Source: Rhodobacteraceae bacterium SB2
GTDB taxonomy: Bacteria; Pseudomonadota; Alphaproteobacteria; Rhodobacterales; Rhodobacteraceae
Length of the DNA: 64,000 nucleotides
NCBI GenBank assembly: GCA_001642945.1
Contig: LGRT01000014.1
Span: forward strand, 124,001 to 188,000
Direction of reading: 5' to 3'
This document shows, piece after piece, positions 45,629 to 55,034 of the stretch (position 1 is its first letter; each line of letters opens with the position of its first letter). A program made the translations under genes and the position numbers. The notes beneath the pieces were generated by a model. That model was not told the origin of the DNA. It saw nothing but the letters and a program-made list of their open reading frames with translations, and did not search any database.

Positions 45629-46882
45629 ATGTATGAGCTGTTTCTAATCTGGGATTGGTTTGAATTTGCCCTGCGCTGGTTGCATGTGATCACGGCGATT
45701 GCATGGATTGGCTCTTCGTTTTACTTTATCGCGCTTGATTTAGGGCTGCGCAAAGCACCTGATTTGCCCGCAGGCGCGCATGGCGAAGAATGGCAAGTGC
45801 ATGGCGGTGGCTTTTACCATGTGCGCAAATATTTGGTGGCCCCCAGCGATATGCCAGCGCATTTAACCTGGTTCAAATGGGAAAGCTACGCGACTTGGCT
45901 ATCGGGCGCGGCGTTGCTGATGGTGGTTTATTGGGCAGGTGCTGAGCTGTATCTGATTGATTTGGCAAAAGCGGAACTCAGCGTTTTACAGGCTATTTTG
46001 ATTTCGGCTGGATCCTTGGCTGTGGGCTGGGTTATTTACGATGCTTTATGCAAATCACGGCTTGGAAATACCCCAACAGCTTTGATGGTTTTACTATTCA
46101 TTCTATTGGTGGCGATGGCTTGGGGCTATGATAAGATCTTTACTGGCCGCGCAGCTTTGCTGCATTTGGGCGCCTTCACTGCCACCATCATGTCTGCCAA
46201 TGTGTTTTTTATAATTATGCCAAATCAACGCATTGTGGTGGCAGATCTGCAGGCGGGGCGCAGCCCCGATGCGAAATATGGTAAAATCGCCAAGCTGCGA
46301 TCGACCCATAATAATTATCTAACTTTGCCGGTGATTTTTTTGATGTTGAGCAATCATTATCCGCTGGCTTTTGCCAGCCAGTATAATTGGTTGATAGCGG
46401 GTTTGGTGTTTTTGATGGGGGTCACTATTCGCCATTATTTTAACACGCGCCATGCGCGCGCGGGGAACCCAACTTGGACATGGCCGGCCACCGTTATTTT
46501 GTTTATTTGCGTGATTTGGCTGTCAGGGCTGCCGCTTTGGCAAGACGAAGATTTGGACAGTCGGGTGATGTCTGAACAGCAAACCCTGTTTGCCAATGCT
46601 GACGGGTATGCGGCGGTTCATGATATCGTGGTGGGGCGCTGTTCGATGTGCCATGCGCGCGAGCCGGTTTATGACGGAATCCGCCGCGCACCCAAACAGG
46701 TATATTTGGAAACCGAATTTGACATCACGGCAGAGGCCAGGGCCGTGTTTTTGCAATCGGCGGCCAGTCACGCGATGCCCCCGGCGAATGTCACATGGAT
46801 GGAAGAGGGCGAACGAGCACAAATTCGGCGCTGGTTTCGAAACGCCACCGAGCACATGCCGTTGCGTGTCGCGCTGCAGTAA
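45629..46882 (+). CDS. puuD: Membrane urate oxidase PuuD with cytochrome c domain
   Basis: 417 residues. The N-terminal ~310 residues hold about eight membrane spans, with the family features RWLHVITAIAWIGSSFYFIA and WFKWESYATWLSGAALL. The C-terminal domain is a c-type cytochrome with a heme motif CSMCH (nt ~46639-46653). PuuD proteins oxidise urate to 5-hydroxyisourate and pass electrons to the respiratory chain rather than making hydrogen peroxide. No soluble uricase gene is seen, so this is probably the cell's route. A GGAGAATAAGA site precedes the ATG. Confidence 0.93.
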   Translation: MYELFLIWDWFEFALRWLHVITAIAWIGSSFYFIALDLGLRKAPDLPAGAHGEEWQVHGGGFYHVRKYLVAPSDMPAHLTWFKWESYATWLSGAALLMVVYWAGAELYLIDLAKAELSVLQAILISAGSLAVGWVIYDALCKSRLGNTPTALMVLLFILLVAMAWGYDKIFTGRAALLHLGAFTATIMSANVFFIIMPNQRIVVADLQAGRSPDAKYGKIAKLRSTHNNYLTLPVIFLMLSNHYPLAFASQYNWLIAGLVFLMGVTIRHYFNTRHARAGNPTWTWPATVILFICVIWLSGLPLWQDEDLDSRVMSEQQTLFANADGYAAVHDIVVGRCSMCHAREPVYDGIRRAPKQVYLETEFDITAEARAVFLQSAASHAMPPANVTWMEEGERAQIRRWFRNATEHMPLRVALQ

Positions 46883-46955
46883 GCGCAGTCCAACAAAAAG
46901 AGGGTAGTTTTACATTCAGTGGCGGTTACAGCTGCTTCTGTGAGCGATTGGAAAC

Positions 46956-47831
46956 CTAGCTCAGCAGCCCCGCATGCTGCATTGCCTGCTTGATTAGCGC
47001 TTTTGTTGCATCGCTCAGTGGGGTAAGCGGCAAGCGCACGCTATCTTCGCAGCGGCCCAGAAGCGATAAGCCGTATTTCGCTCCAACCAAACCGGGTTCG
47101 GTGAAAATCGCCTGGTGCAGCGGCATTAGCCTGTCTTGGATGGTTAAGGCAGCGGCATAATCTCCTGCCAAACAGGCCTCTTGTAACTGCGCGCACAGCG
47201 CGGGCGCAACATTCGCTGTAACCGAAATACACCCAATACCACCCTGCGCGTTGAACCCATGCGCGGTTGCATCCTCGCCCGAGATCTGCAGAAAATCCGG
47301 CCCGCATGTGATGCGCTGTTCGCAGACGCGTGCCAAATCCCCCGTTGCGTCCTTGACGCCGATAATACGCGGCAGCTTGGCCAATTCACCCATCGTTTCG
47401 GGTGACATATCCACCACCGAGCGGCCCGGTATGTTATAAATCACAATCGGCAAATCGCAGAAATCATGCAATGTTTTGAAATGCGCGATGAGCCCCTCTT
47501 GCGTGGGCTTGTTGTAATAGGGCGTTACCACCAAAGCGGCGCTTGCGCCTACGTCTTTGGCGTGATGCATAAACCGCAGCGATTCGGCGGTATTGTTCGA
47601 GCCCGCGCCGGCCACAATCGGAATGCGCCCAGCCGCGGCCTCGACAACCGCGCTGACCACTGCTTCATGTTCTTCATGGCTTAAGGTGGGGCTTTCTCCG
47701 GTTGTGCCTACCGGCACCAAACCATGGCTTCCCTCAGCAATATGCCACGCAACCAATGCTTTCAAACCCTCAAGATCCACGGCACCATTTTTGAAGGGCG
47801 TGATTAAAGCGGGCATAGATCCTTGTAACAT
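46956..47831 (-). CDS. dapA: 4-hydroxy-tetrahydrodipicolinate synthase
   Basis: Condenses pyruvate with aspartate semialdehyde in lysine/diaminopimelate synthesis. 291 residues, TIM barrel. The motif [14 protein letters not shown], the catalytic-tyrosine region [13 protein letters not shown] and the Schiff-base lysine in [14 protein letters not shown] are all present. It is divergent from the lytic transglycosylase gene, which also acts on the cell wall. Confidence 0.93.
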   Translation of the reverse strand: MLQGSMPALITPFKNGAVDLEGLKALVAWHIAEGSHGLVPVGTTGESPTLSHEEHEAVVSAVVEAAAGRIPIVAGAGSNNTAESLRFMHHAKDVGASAALVVTPYYNKPTQEGLIAHFKTLHDFCDLPIVIYNIPGRSVVDMSPETMGELAKLPRIIGVKDATGDLARVCEQRITCGPDFLQISGEDATAHGFNAQGGIGCISVTANVAPALCAQLQEACLAGDYAAALTIQDRLMPLHQAIFTEPGLVGAKYGLSLLGRCEDSVRLPLTPLSDATKALIKQAMQHAGLLS

Positions 47832-47996
47832 GACGGGCGTCCTTGATTAGCTGGTTGGGTCGGGCAGCGCATCGGCTCTTTGATCCCAGATTGATATTAG
47901 GCAACGCTTCGCCGATGCAAAAGAGGCAATTGGTTTCGGGCGAAGGCTGCGCTACACTTTCATTGTCTAGCCTTTTTGGAGCAAAAGTTGCAAGCG

Positions 47997-49931
47997 ATGT
48001 TGCGTGTCTTCCTAATTTTTTTGCTCTTACCAGCCACGTCCTTTGCGCTGATCGACGTGCCGCGCCCTTTTTCTCAAGCCTTCACGGCGATGGCGGCGGA
48101 AAAATGGGATCTTGCGCTGCGTTTTGCGGCAAAAGAGGGGCCGGTTGCGCGGGATGTGATCGAATGGCATTTGCACCGCGCCGGCAAGGGGACGGCGCCC
48201 GCGGCCTTATCATTTTTGAAACGTCGCCCAGATTGGCCGGGGCTGCCCTATTTGCGCAAAAATGCCGAAGCAAGTTTTGCCGATGCCAGCCCCGAACAAG
48301 TGCTGGCGTTTTTTCAGCAGACCGCCGCGCAGACGGCGCAGGGCGCCTTGATACACGCTCGGGCTTTGGAGGCGATGAACCGTCCAGAGACGGCAACGCT
48401 GGTGGTGCAAGACGCTTGGCTTGGGTTATCCATGTCAAAAGCTGTTCAAGCGCGGTTTTTGACGCGCTACCAAGCGGATCTATCGGGCTTGCATGTTTCA
48501 CGATTGCGCTGGTTACTCTGGCATAATCATATCTCGCAGGCGCGCAATATGCTGGCCTTGGTGCCCAAGCCTGAGGCCGCTTTGGCGCGGGCTTGGCTGG
48601 CTTTGGTGCAACAGAAGCCGGGCGTTGATGGATTGATTGCCCGGGTTCCAAAATCTTTGCAGTCGGATCCGTTATTGGTGCATGCGCGCTTTATTTGGCG
48701 CGCGCGTAAGGGGCGCGCGGATGCGGCCTTGGCGCTGATTTTAGAGCAAAGCAGCTCGGCCAAAACGCTTGGTTATCCCCCTGCGTGGGCCGAAAGACGG
48801 CGGCGTTTGGCGCGTGATTTATTGCGCAAGGGCGCCTATGAAACCGCCTATAAAATTGCAGCGCAGCACCATTTAAGCGCGGGCAGTAAAAAGGCCGAGC
48901 TTGATTGGCTTGCCGGTTATACCGCGCTGAAATTTTTGGCAAAGCCGGCTGCTGCAGAAAAGCATTTCAGCGATTTCCTCACCTCGGTGGAAACGCCAAT
49001 TTCCTTGGCGCGCGGACATTATTGGCTGGCATTGGCACAATCGCAAATGGGGCGTAATCAGGCGATGGCTGCAAGCATCAAGCGCGCTGCCAGCTACCCC
49101 ACAACATTTTATGGATTGCTTAGCGCTGAATTGGCGGGTCGTGTCTTGAACGCGCCGGATTTTGTCCGCAGCTCTTTGCCTGATTGGCGCGGGGCTTCGT
49201 TTCAAGGCCGCTCAGTCTTTCAAGCGTCCATCGTTTTATTTGCCGCCCAGCAGGATCTGCTGGCCGAACGTTTTCTAACGCATATGGCAGAAACTCTGCC
49301 GGATCCGCAGATTCTGTATTTGGCTGATTTTTTGGAAGAGCTCGAAAAACCAAGGGTTCTGGTGATGCTTGGCAAGCGTGCCGCCAGCCAAGGACGCTAT
49401 TTTCCGCGGCCAACATTTGCGCTGCATCCGTTAAGTGAGCGTGTGGTTGCGGGCACCTCTGGTGAGCTGGCGCTGGCGATCGCACGCCAAGAAACTGAAT
49501 TTCGGACCGGTGCAGTCTCGTCAGTGGGGGCGTTGGGCATGATGCAGGTGATGCCGCGCACCGGGCGCGAAATGGCCCGAAAGCTTGGGTTGCGCTACCG
49601 CAGCGCGCGGGCGCGAGATGATTGGCCGTATAATGCCCGCCTCGGCTCGGCATATTTAGCAGAATTGAATAAAAAATATGATGGCAATATCGTGTTGGTG
49701 GCGGCGGCGTATAATGCTGGGCCTGGCCGCGTGGATGCATGGATCCGAACATTGGGTGATCCGCGCAATCCACAGCAGGATACCGTACATTGGATTGAGA
49801 TGATACCATTTCAAGAAACCCGGAATTATGTGATGCGGGTTACCGAAAGCCTGCCTGTCTACCGCGCACGGCTTGGAAAAACGCCTTTGCCGCAGGCATT
49901 TCTGACGCAGCTTTCAGGGGACAGCTTTTAG
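47997..49931 (+). CDS. Soluble-type lytic murein transglycosylase
   Basis: 644 residues. A signal peptide (MLRVFLIFLLLPATSFA) leads to a helical superhelix domain of Slt70 type and a C-terminal SLT catalytic domain, with the catalytic glutamate in IARQETEFRTGAVSSVGALG and the MMQVMPRTGREMA and AAYNAGPGRVDAWI motifs. It cleaves peptidoglycan glycan strands in the periplasm. ATG 47997 puts the signal peptide at the start; TTG 47976 would bury it. The 3' end overlaps the convergent DMT transporter gene by 18 nt. Confidence 0.92.
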   Translation: MLRVFLIFLLLPATSFALIDVPRPFSQAFTAMAAEKWDLALRFAAKEGPVARDVIEWHLHRAGKGTAPAALSFLKRRPDWPGLPYLRKNAEASFADASPEQVLAFFQQTAAQTAQGALIHARALEAMNRPETATLVVQDAWLGLSMSKAVQARFLTRYQADLSGLHVSRLRWLLWHNHISQARNMLALVPKPEAALARAWLALVQQKPGVDGLIARVPKSLQSDPLLVHARFIWRARKGRADAALALILEQSSSAKTLGYPPAWAERRRRLARDLLRKGAYETAYKIAAQHHLSAGSKKAELDWLAGYTALKFLAKPAAAEKHFSDFLTSVETPISLARGHYWLALAQSQMGRNQAMAASIKRAASYPTTFYGLLSAELAGRVLNAPDFVRSSLPDWRGASFQGRSVFQASIVLFAAQQDLLAERFLTHMAETLPDPQILYLADFLEELEKPRVLVMLGKRAASQGRYFPRPTFALHPLSERVVAGTSGELALAIARQETEFRTGAVSSVGALGMMQVMPRTGREMARKLGLRYRSARARDDWPYNARLGSAYLAELNKKYDGNIVLVAAAYNAGPGRVDAWIRTLGDPRNPQQDTVHWIEMIPFQETRNYVMRVTESLPVYRARLGKTPLPQAFLTQLSGDSF

Positions 49932-50783
49932 CCGCTCGCGCCAAAGCGTGAAAAGACCGGCCGCAATCACCAAACTTGAGCCAATCAGCACATTCTGTTC
50001 TAATGTTTCGCCGAACACGCTCAGACCGATCATCGAGGCAAAGACCAGTTGCAAATAGGCAAAAGGCTGCACCGCGTTGGCTTCAGCCACTTCGTAACAT
50101 TTGATCAACAGCCAATGCCCCAAAACCCCGGTGATACAAAGCGCTGCCATCCACAGCCAATCGGTTTGCACCATTGGTTGCCAAAACCAGATACCGACCG
50201 CGCTCATTACGATAGCGCCGATTGTTCCGGTCCAAAAAAAGCTGGTTTCCGCCGCGTCTTGACGGGCAGCATAGCGCGTCAGCAGGCCGTAAAGCGCGAA
50301 TAAGATTGCGGATAAAAGCGGTATCGCGGCGTTGGTTGAAAAAACATCCGAGCCTGGATTGAGAATGATGACAACGCCAATAAATCCGACAAATATCGCA
50401 ATCCAGCGCCGCCAACCCACTTGCTCGCCCAAGATCGGTCCAGACAAAGCGGCGATCAACAAAGGATAGCAGGCAAAAACGGCATGGCTTTCGATCAGGC
50501 CCAGCAGCTCGAAGGCGCTGATCATGACGCAGATTTCCACCGCCAAAAGCGCGCCGCGGAAGATTTGCAATGCCGGCTGGCGGGTGTAGGCCTGCTTGCG
50601 CAGCCCTCCGGGCTTGCGATTGGCAAGGGCGATGACAAAAGCGGCAAAGAACCAATAGCGGATCATGACCACCATTAAGACATTATATTCCGTTGCCAGA
50701 TGGCGTGATATTCCATCTTGCGCTGCAAAAATCAAAGTGGTCAGGATCATCAAAAAAATCCCAAATTTGGGGTTATTCTGCAT
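49914..50783 (-). CDS. EamA/DMT-family transporter
   Basis: 289-residue inner-membrane protein with about ten hydrophobic spans in two EamA repeats (the first begins at GIFLMILTTLIFAAQDGISR, the second at LLSAILFALYGLLTRYAA). Family members export small metabolites; the substrate here is unknown. Its start overlaps the end of mnmD by 11 nt, so it is probably translated from the same message. Confidence 0.88.
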   Translation of the reverse strand: MQNNPKFGIFLMILTTLIFAAQDGISRHLATEYNVLMVVMIRYWFFAAFVIALANRKPGGLRKQAYTRQPALQIFRGALLAVEICVMISAFELLGLIESHAVFACYPLLIAALSGPILGEQVGWRRWIAIFVGFIGVVIILNPGSDVFSTNAAIPLLSAILFALYGLLTRYAARQDAAETSFFWTGTIGAIVMSAVGIWFWQPMVQTDWLWMAALCITGVLGHWLLIKCYEVAEANAVQPFAYLQLVFASMIGLSVFGETLEQNVLIGSSLVIAAGLFTLWRERLKAVP

Positions 50784-51465
50784 CGATTAATCCTTTGGTG
50801 GCCAGGCTCATATGCCGTTTACGCCCAAAGCCGGGCAATCGAGCCACGTTGAACCCTGCCGCTTGAAGATTACGCCGTACCTCGCCAGCGGCGCTATAGG
50901 TGCTGGCGCTGCCGCCTGCCTGGGTTTTGTCATACAGCGCTTGCAACAGATCTGCTTGCCATAATTCGGGGTTTTTAGCCGGTGAAAACCCGTCGAGGAA
51001 CCAGCAATCCGCTGCCCCCTGCCACAGGGGCAGGCTCAGCCGGGCATCCCCTTGCACAAGCCTGAGCGTAATATCGGTGGTTTCAATTTGTCCGGTGGTC
51101 AGAAGGGTTTCCCAGAGCGGTGCGAATTCTGCGCTCAGCGTTTCGAGCATCGGAAAGACAGCCTGCGCTTTGATCATATCTTTCGCGCTTAAGGGAAAGG
51201 CTTCAAAACTGGTGAACAGCAAGCGGCCCGGGCGATCTATGCGCCGCCAGCTGTCTAACAGGGTTAGAAAATTTAGACCTGTGCCAAACCCCAATTCTGC
51301 GATCGAGAACCCATCATGCAAACGCTCTGGCAAGCTATTGGCGTTTAAAAACACATGCTTGCTTTCTTCAAACCCGCTTTCCAATGAATAATAAGGGTCA
51401 TCAAATTGCAAAGAGACGGGCACATTTTGCGCGCGCCATTCAAGTTTGGGATCTTGGGGTGTCAT
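50773..51465 (-). CDS. mnmD: tRNA 5-methylaminomethyl-2-thiouridine methyltransferase (MnmD)
   Basis: 230-residue SAM-dependent methyltransferase homologous to the N-terminal half of E. coli MnmC. Motifs are FDDPYYSLESGFEESKHVFL, the SAM-site FSIAELGFGTGLNFLTLLD, and DCWFLDGFSPAKNPELW, all diagnostic. It performs the last methylation to mnm5s2U in the wobble position of certain tRNAs. ATG 51465 gives the MTPQDPKLEW start typical of the family. The oxidase half is a separate, divergent gene 67 bp away. Confidence 0.9.
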   Translation of the reverse strand: MTPQDPKLEWRAQNVPVSLQFDDPYYSLESGFEESKHVFLNANSLPERLHDGFSIAELGFGTGLNFLTLLDSWRRIDRPGRLLFTSFEAFPLSAKDMIKAQAVFPMLETLSAEFAPLWETLLTTGQIETTDITLRLVQGDARLSLPLWQGAADCWFLDGFSPAKNPELWQADLLQALYDKTQAGGSASTYSAAGEVRRNLQAAGFNVARLPGFGRKRHMSLATKGLIDAE

Positions 51466-51532
51466 TTCAGAGGCCTTGTGAATGACGCGCTGCGCCGATA
51501 GGGACAATGCACCAGAAGCAAGAGGGTTGGCA

Positions 51533-52561
51533 ATGGTCGATGTAACGATCAGAGGGGCGGGTATTTTTGGCCTGTCCATCGCGTGGGAATGCTTGCAGCG
51601 CGGCGCCTCTGTGCAGGTGATCGATCCTTATGGTGTGGCGTCGGGGGCCAGCGGTGGCCTTGTTGGGGCATTGGCGCCGCATGTGCCCGAAAACTGGAAT
51701 TCCAAAAAAGCCTTTCAATTCGAAAGTCTGATGATGGCTGACAGCTTTTGGACATCTGTGCAGGCTGCGTCTGGCCTATCAGCCGGTTATGCGCGTTTGG
51801 GCCGCGTGCAGCCCTTGCCCGAGAATGCGGCGCTTGATCTGGCGCTGGCGCGGGGCGAAAATGCGCGTCAGCTCTGGCAGGGGCAAGCGGGCTGGCATGT
51901 GCTGAACGAGCGCCCCAGTTGGGCGCCCGACTCGGCCTCTGGATATTGGATCTTTGATGATTTATCGGCCCGCATCAATCCGCATGCGGCTTGTTTGGCT
52001 TTGGCCGAGGCGTTGCGCAGTTTAGGGGCGAGCATTTCAACTGAGGGCGATGATCAAGGCCGCGTGCTCTGGGCCAGCGGCGTGCATGATTTGGCGCGCA
52101 TCAGCGGGGCGCGCAATCGCTCGTTCGGGGGGGCTGTGAAAGGCCAAGCCGCGTTGCTCCAGGTCGATCGCGCAGAGCATCCGCAGGTTTTTGCAGATGC
52201 TTTGCATTTTGTTCCGCATGAAGATGGAACGCTCGCGATCGGATCCACATCAGAGCGCGATTTCAGCGCGGCCACCAGCACGGATGCGCAGCTTGAGGCC
52301 TTGCTCAACAAAGCTTATGCGATTTTCCCCGCACTCGCAGGCGCGCCTGTGGTTGCGCGCTGGGCTGGGTTGCGCCCCAGAAGCCGCAGTCGCGCTCCGG
52401 TTTTGGGCCAGCATCCTTTGATTTCGGAGGCGTTCATTGCCAATGGTGGTTTCAAGATCGGGTTTGGCATGGCGCCTAAAATTGCGCAGGTCATGGCGGA
52501 TTTGATGCTATTGGAACAAGACCATATTCCAGAGGCCTTTCGGCCGGAGGCATCGTTTTAA
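51533..52561 (+). CDS. FAD oxidoreductase, MnmC C-terminal-domain-like
   Basis: 342-residue DAO-fold protein with the FAD site VTIRGAGIFGLSIAWECLQR and a C-terminal closing segment FIANGGFKIGFGMAPKIAQV. WAGLRPRSRSRAP is also MnmC/ThiO-like. In MnmC this domain converts cmnm5U to nm5U, after which the methyltransferase acts. Its divergent position next to mnmD supports that role; a glycine/D-amino-acid oxidase-type activity is the alternative. ATG 51533 is preceded by AGAGGGTTGGCA. Confidence 0.8.
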   Translation: MVDVTIRGAGIFGLSIAWECLQRGASVQVIDPYGVASGASGGLVGALAPHVPENWNSKKAFQFESLMMADSFWTSVQAASGLSAGYARLGRVQPLPENAALDLALARGENARQLWQGQAGWHVLNERPSWAPDSASGYWIFDDLSARINPHAACLALAEALRSLGASISTEGDDQGRVLWASGVHDLARISGARNRSFGGAVKGQAALLQVDRAEHPQVFADALHFVPHEDGTLAIGSTSERDFSAATSTDAQLEALLNKAYAIFPALAGAPVVARWAGLRPRSRSRAPVLGQHPLISEAFIANGGFKIGFGMAPKIAQVMADLMLLEQDHIPEAFRPEASF

Positions 52562-52678
52562 GGGGCGGAAATTTGCATTTAAGGCGCATCGTGGCCTAAA
52601 ATCCGGATGGGGCATGTTTTGACTTTTGCGTAGATTTATTGACATTGATATGAGAACGCATTCATTCAAGAGGTCCGC

Positions 52679-53167
52679 ATGCCGCCAAATCCAACCTTGC
52701 GTCCACAAGAGGTGGTGCTGATGCCCGATCCGGCCGAGCGCGCGGATGCAACTTTGGCCTTTATTGGGGTAATTCGGTCGCCCTGGCAGCGGGAAAATTG
52801 TCCAAAAAACTTAACCCAAGCCCACCGACGTGATGCAGGGCGCGCGGTGGTGGAAATACAGCCAGAATTCCGCCCGGGTCTTACCGGGCTGGCGGTGGGT
52901 GATCTGATTTGGCTGCTGCTTTGGTTTGATCGCGCGCGCCGTGATATTATTCTTCAAGCACCCGCGCATGCTGGTGGATTGCGCGGTGCCTTTGCGCTGC
53001 GCAGCTCGGTGCGCCCCAATCCAATCGCAATGGAGGCGGTTCAAATCCTAGCCATTGATCCTGATTCTGGCACGTTTGAAATTGATGCCACTGACGGATT
53101 TGACGGCACACCGGTTCTGGATATTAAGCCTTGGCGTGGCGGCATTGATATACCGCCGCCCGCCTAG
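52679..53167 (+). CDS. trmO: tRNA t6A37 N6-methyltransferase TrmO (TsaA)
   Basis: 162 residues with the TsaA/TrmO beta-barrel motifs FIGVIRSPWQRENCPKNL at the start, LWLLLW-like LIWLLLWFDRARRD, and RSSVRPNPIAMEAVQIL, followed by DGTPVLDIKPW. The enzyme methylates N6-threonylcarbamoyladenosine 37 in tRNA using SAM. The AAGAGGTCCGC site fits ATG 52679. It follows the mnmC2-like gene, making a small tRNA-modification neighbourhood. Confidence 0.9.
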   Translation: MPPNPTLRPQEVVLMPDPAERADATLAFIGVIRSPWQRENCPKNLTQAHRRDAGRAVVEIQPEFRPGLTGLAVGDLIWLLLWFDRARRDIILQAPAHAGGLRGAFALRSSVRPNPIAMEAVQILAIDPDSGTFEIDATDGFDGTPVLDIKPWRGGIDIPPPA

Positions 53168-53193
53168 ACATGGCGGTTGGTTGCGCCCGCGCT

Positions 53194-54885
53194 TTAGGCG
53201 GCTTCCAATACGCGCCGTGCGATCACTTGGGCCTGAATTTCTGCAGCGCCTTCAAAGATATTCAGAATCCGTGCATCGCAAAGAATGCGGCTGATTTTAT
53301 ATTCCAGCGCGAAGCCGTTACCCCCATGAATCTGCAACCCATTATCCGCCGCTGACCAGGCCACGCGGGCACCAATCAGTTTGGCCATACCCGCTTCAAC
53401 ATCGCAGCGGCGGTCATTGTCTTTTTCAAAGGCGCTAAAATAGGTCAGCTGGCGCGCGATCATAATTTCAACTGCCATCATGGCCAATTTATTGGCAACC
53501 CGCGGGAAGGCGATGATGGGTTTGCCAAATTGTTTGCGATCCTGCGCGTATTGCAGCGATATATCCAAAGCCGATTGTGCCACACCCACGGCGCGGGCCG
53601 CTGTTTGAATGCGCGCGCTCTCGAAGGTTTGCATCAATTGCTTAAAACCCTTACCCTCGGCGCCGCCCAGCAGGTTCTCCGATGCCACCTCAAACCCGTC
53701 AAAAGCAAGTTCGTATTCTTTCATCCCCCGATAGCCCAACACTTCAATCTCGCCGCCGGTCATATTAGGGGTGGGAAATGGGTTTGCATCGTCGCCGGGG
53801 GTTTTTTCGGCCAGAAACATCGATAGGCCGCGATGGTCGCTGCTTTGCGGATCCGTGCGCGCCAAAAGGGTCATCACATGCGTGCGTGAGGCATGGGTGA
53901 TCCAGGTTTTATTGCCAGTGATACGATAGCCATCTTCAGATTTTACCGCCCGCGTACGCAGGGCGCCCAAATCAGACCCGGTATTTGGCTCTGTGAAAAC
54001 CGCAGTGGGAAGCGTTTCGCCGCTGGCGATCTTGGGCAACCATTTTGCTTTTTGATCATCTGTACCGCCGCATAGAATCAGCTCAGCTGCGATTTCAGAG
54101 CGGGTGGCCAAAGATCCAACCCCAATATAGCCGCGCGATAGCTCTTCTGAAACAACCGCCATTGACGCTTTGGACAGGCCAAACCCGCCAAGATTTTCTG
54201 GGATTGTCAGACCAAACACACCCAATTCTGCCAAATCGCCAATAACATCCATCGGAATCAGCTCATCTTGCAAATGCCACTCATGCGCGTGCGGCTCGAT
54301 GCGTTCCAAAGCATATCGGCGAAATTGTTCGCGGATCATTTCCAGCTCTTCATCAAGCCCGCTGGTGCCGAAAATCAAATTGCCTTGATCCTCTTGCATC
54401 AGCGTCACCAAAAGGGTTTTCGCGGCCTGGCTATTGCCGCTTTCCATCAACTGCACAACAGCGCCTTGCTGAAAGTCCCCTATGTCTTCCGGGGTTAACC
54501 CGATATCTTGCGGTCGCAAGATTTCGCTTTGACTCATCGGAATACCGCCGATGATTTGCTGCAGATATTCGGCAAACCCAATTTGTAAAATTAACTGGTT
54601 TGACGTTGAAAATTGGTTTTCAGCTGCCAGCGCGGCAGCCCAATTGTGCATTTGGCGCAGCGATTCGGTATAGGTGGCCAGCCAAGCCAACCCATGCGCT
54701 TGGACCTGATGGGTTTCAAGCCGAAGCGGATCAACGCGTCCCTCGTCACACAGCACGCCTTGGCAATGCACCTTGGCCCGTTGCAGCAACTGCTCGAGGC
54801 GTTGCGTTGCGGTTTTTGTCAGTGTGAGCAAATCTTTCAATACTACATTTTCATCTGAAAAATTACGCTTCGATCCATCTGGCAT
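53194..54885 (-). CDS. mcd: (2S)-methylsuccinyl-CoA dehydrogenase-like acyl-CoA dehydrogenase
   Basis: 563 residues, longer than ordinary acyl-CoA dehydrogenases (about 380-400) because of an N-terminal extension of about 150 residues, the hallmark of Mcd in the ethylmalonyl-CoA pathway. The extension includes ILRPQDIGLTPEDIGDF; the catalytic part has FTEPNTGSDLGALRTRA, GNKTWITHASRTHVM and QIHGGNGFALEYKISR. Mcd oxidises methylsuccinyl-CoA to mesaconyl-CoA during acetyl-CoA assimilation. ATG 54885 follows AAAGGAG; the frame extends further without family features. It is divergent from the TauE gene. Confidence 0.86.
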   Translation of the reverse strand: MPDGSKRNFSDENVVLKDLLTLTKTATQRLEQLLQRAKVHCQGVLCDEGRVDPLRLETHQVQAHGLAWLATYTESLRQMHNWAAALAAENQFSTSNQLILQIGFAEYLQQIIGGIPMSQSEILRPQDIGLTPEDIGDFQQGAVVQLMESGNSQAAKTLLVTLMQEDQGNLIFGTSGLDEELEMIREQFRRYALERIEPHAHEWHLQDELIPMDVIGDLAELGVFGLTIPENLGGFGLSKASMAVVSEELSRGYIGVGSLATRSEIAAELILCGGTDDQKAKWLPKIASGETLPTAVFTEPNTGSDLGALRTRAVKSEDGYRITGNKTWITHASRTHVMTLLARTDPQSSDHRGLSMFLAEKTPGDDANPFPTPNMTGGEIEVLGYRGMKEYELAFDGFEVASENLLGGAEGKGFKQLMQTFESARIQTAARAVGVAQSALDISLQYAQDRKQFGKPIIAFPRVANKLAMMAVEIMIARQLTYFSAFEKDNDRRCDVEAGMAKLIGARVAWSAADNGLQIHGGNGFALEYKISRILCDARILNIFEGAAEIQAQVIARRVLEAA

Positions 54886-54974
54886 AACACGGCTCCTTTT
54901 GCTTGCGTCCCTGATAAGCCTTTTGCAACTGCAGCGCAATATAAATTCAAATTAATGTTTAAATTTGTTCAAAA

Positions 54975-54993
54975 ATTTCGCGGTAAACGAAAT
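54975..54993. promoter_or_regulatory. Inverted repeat in the mcd/tauE divergent spacer
   Basis: ATTTCG-CGGTAAA-CGAAAT in a notably AT-rich 149-nt spacer, about 90 bp before mcd and 42 bp before the exporter gene. The arms are 6 bp, so chance occurrence is possible. Confidence 0.35.
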
Positions 54994-55034
54994 CATTTAC
55001 TCTAACTGCGCTGAATTGCCTGTGATAAAGCCCC

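Noticed and set aside
48082-48651. A 189-codon minus-strand frame inside the lytic transglycosylase gene
   Set aside because: Pro/Arg/Ala-rich antisense product with no motif; the sense protein has signal peptide and catalytic domain.
52620-52660. Zur- or Fur-like box before trmO (TGATATGAGAACGCATTCA)
   Set aside because: Checked for symmetry; the halves do not match, and trmO is not a metal gene.
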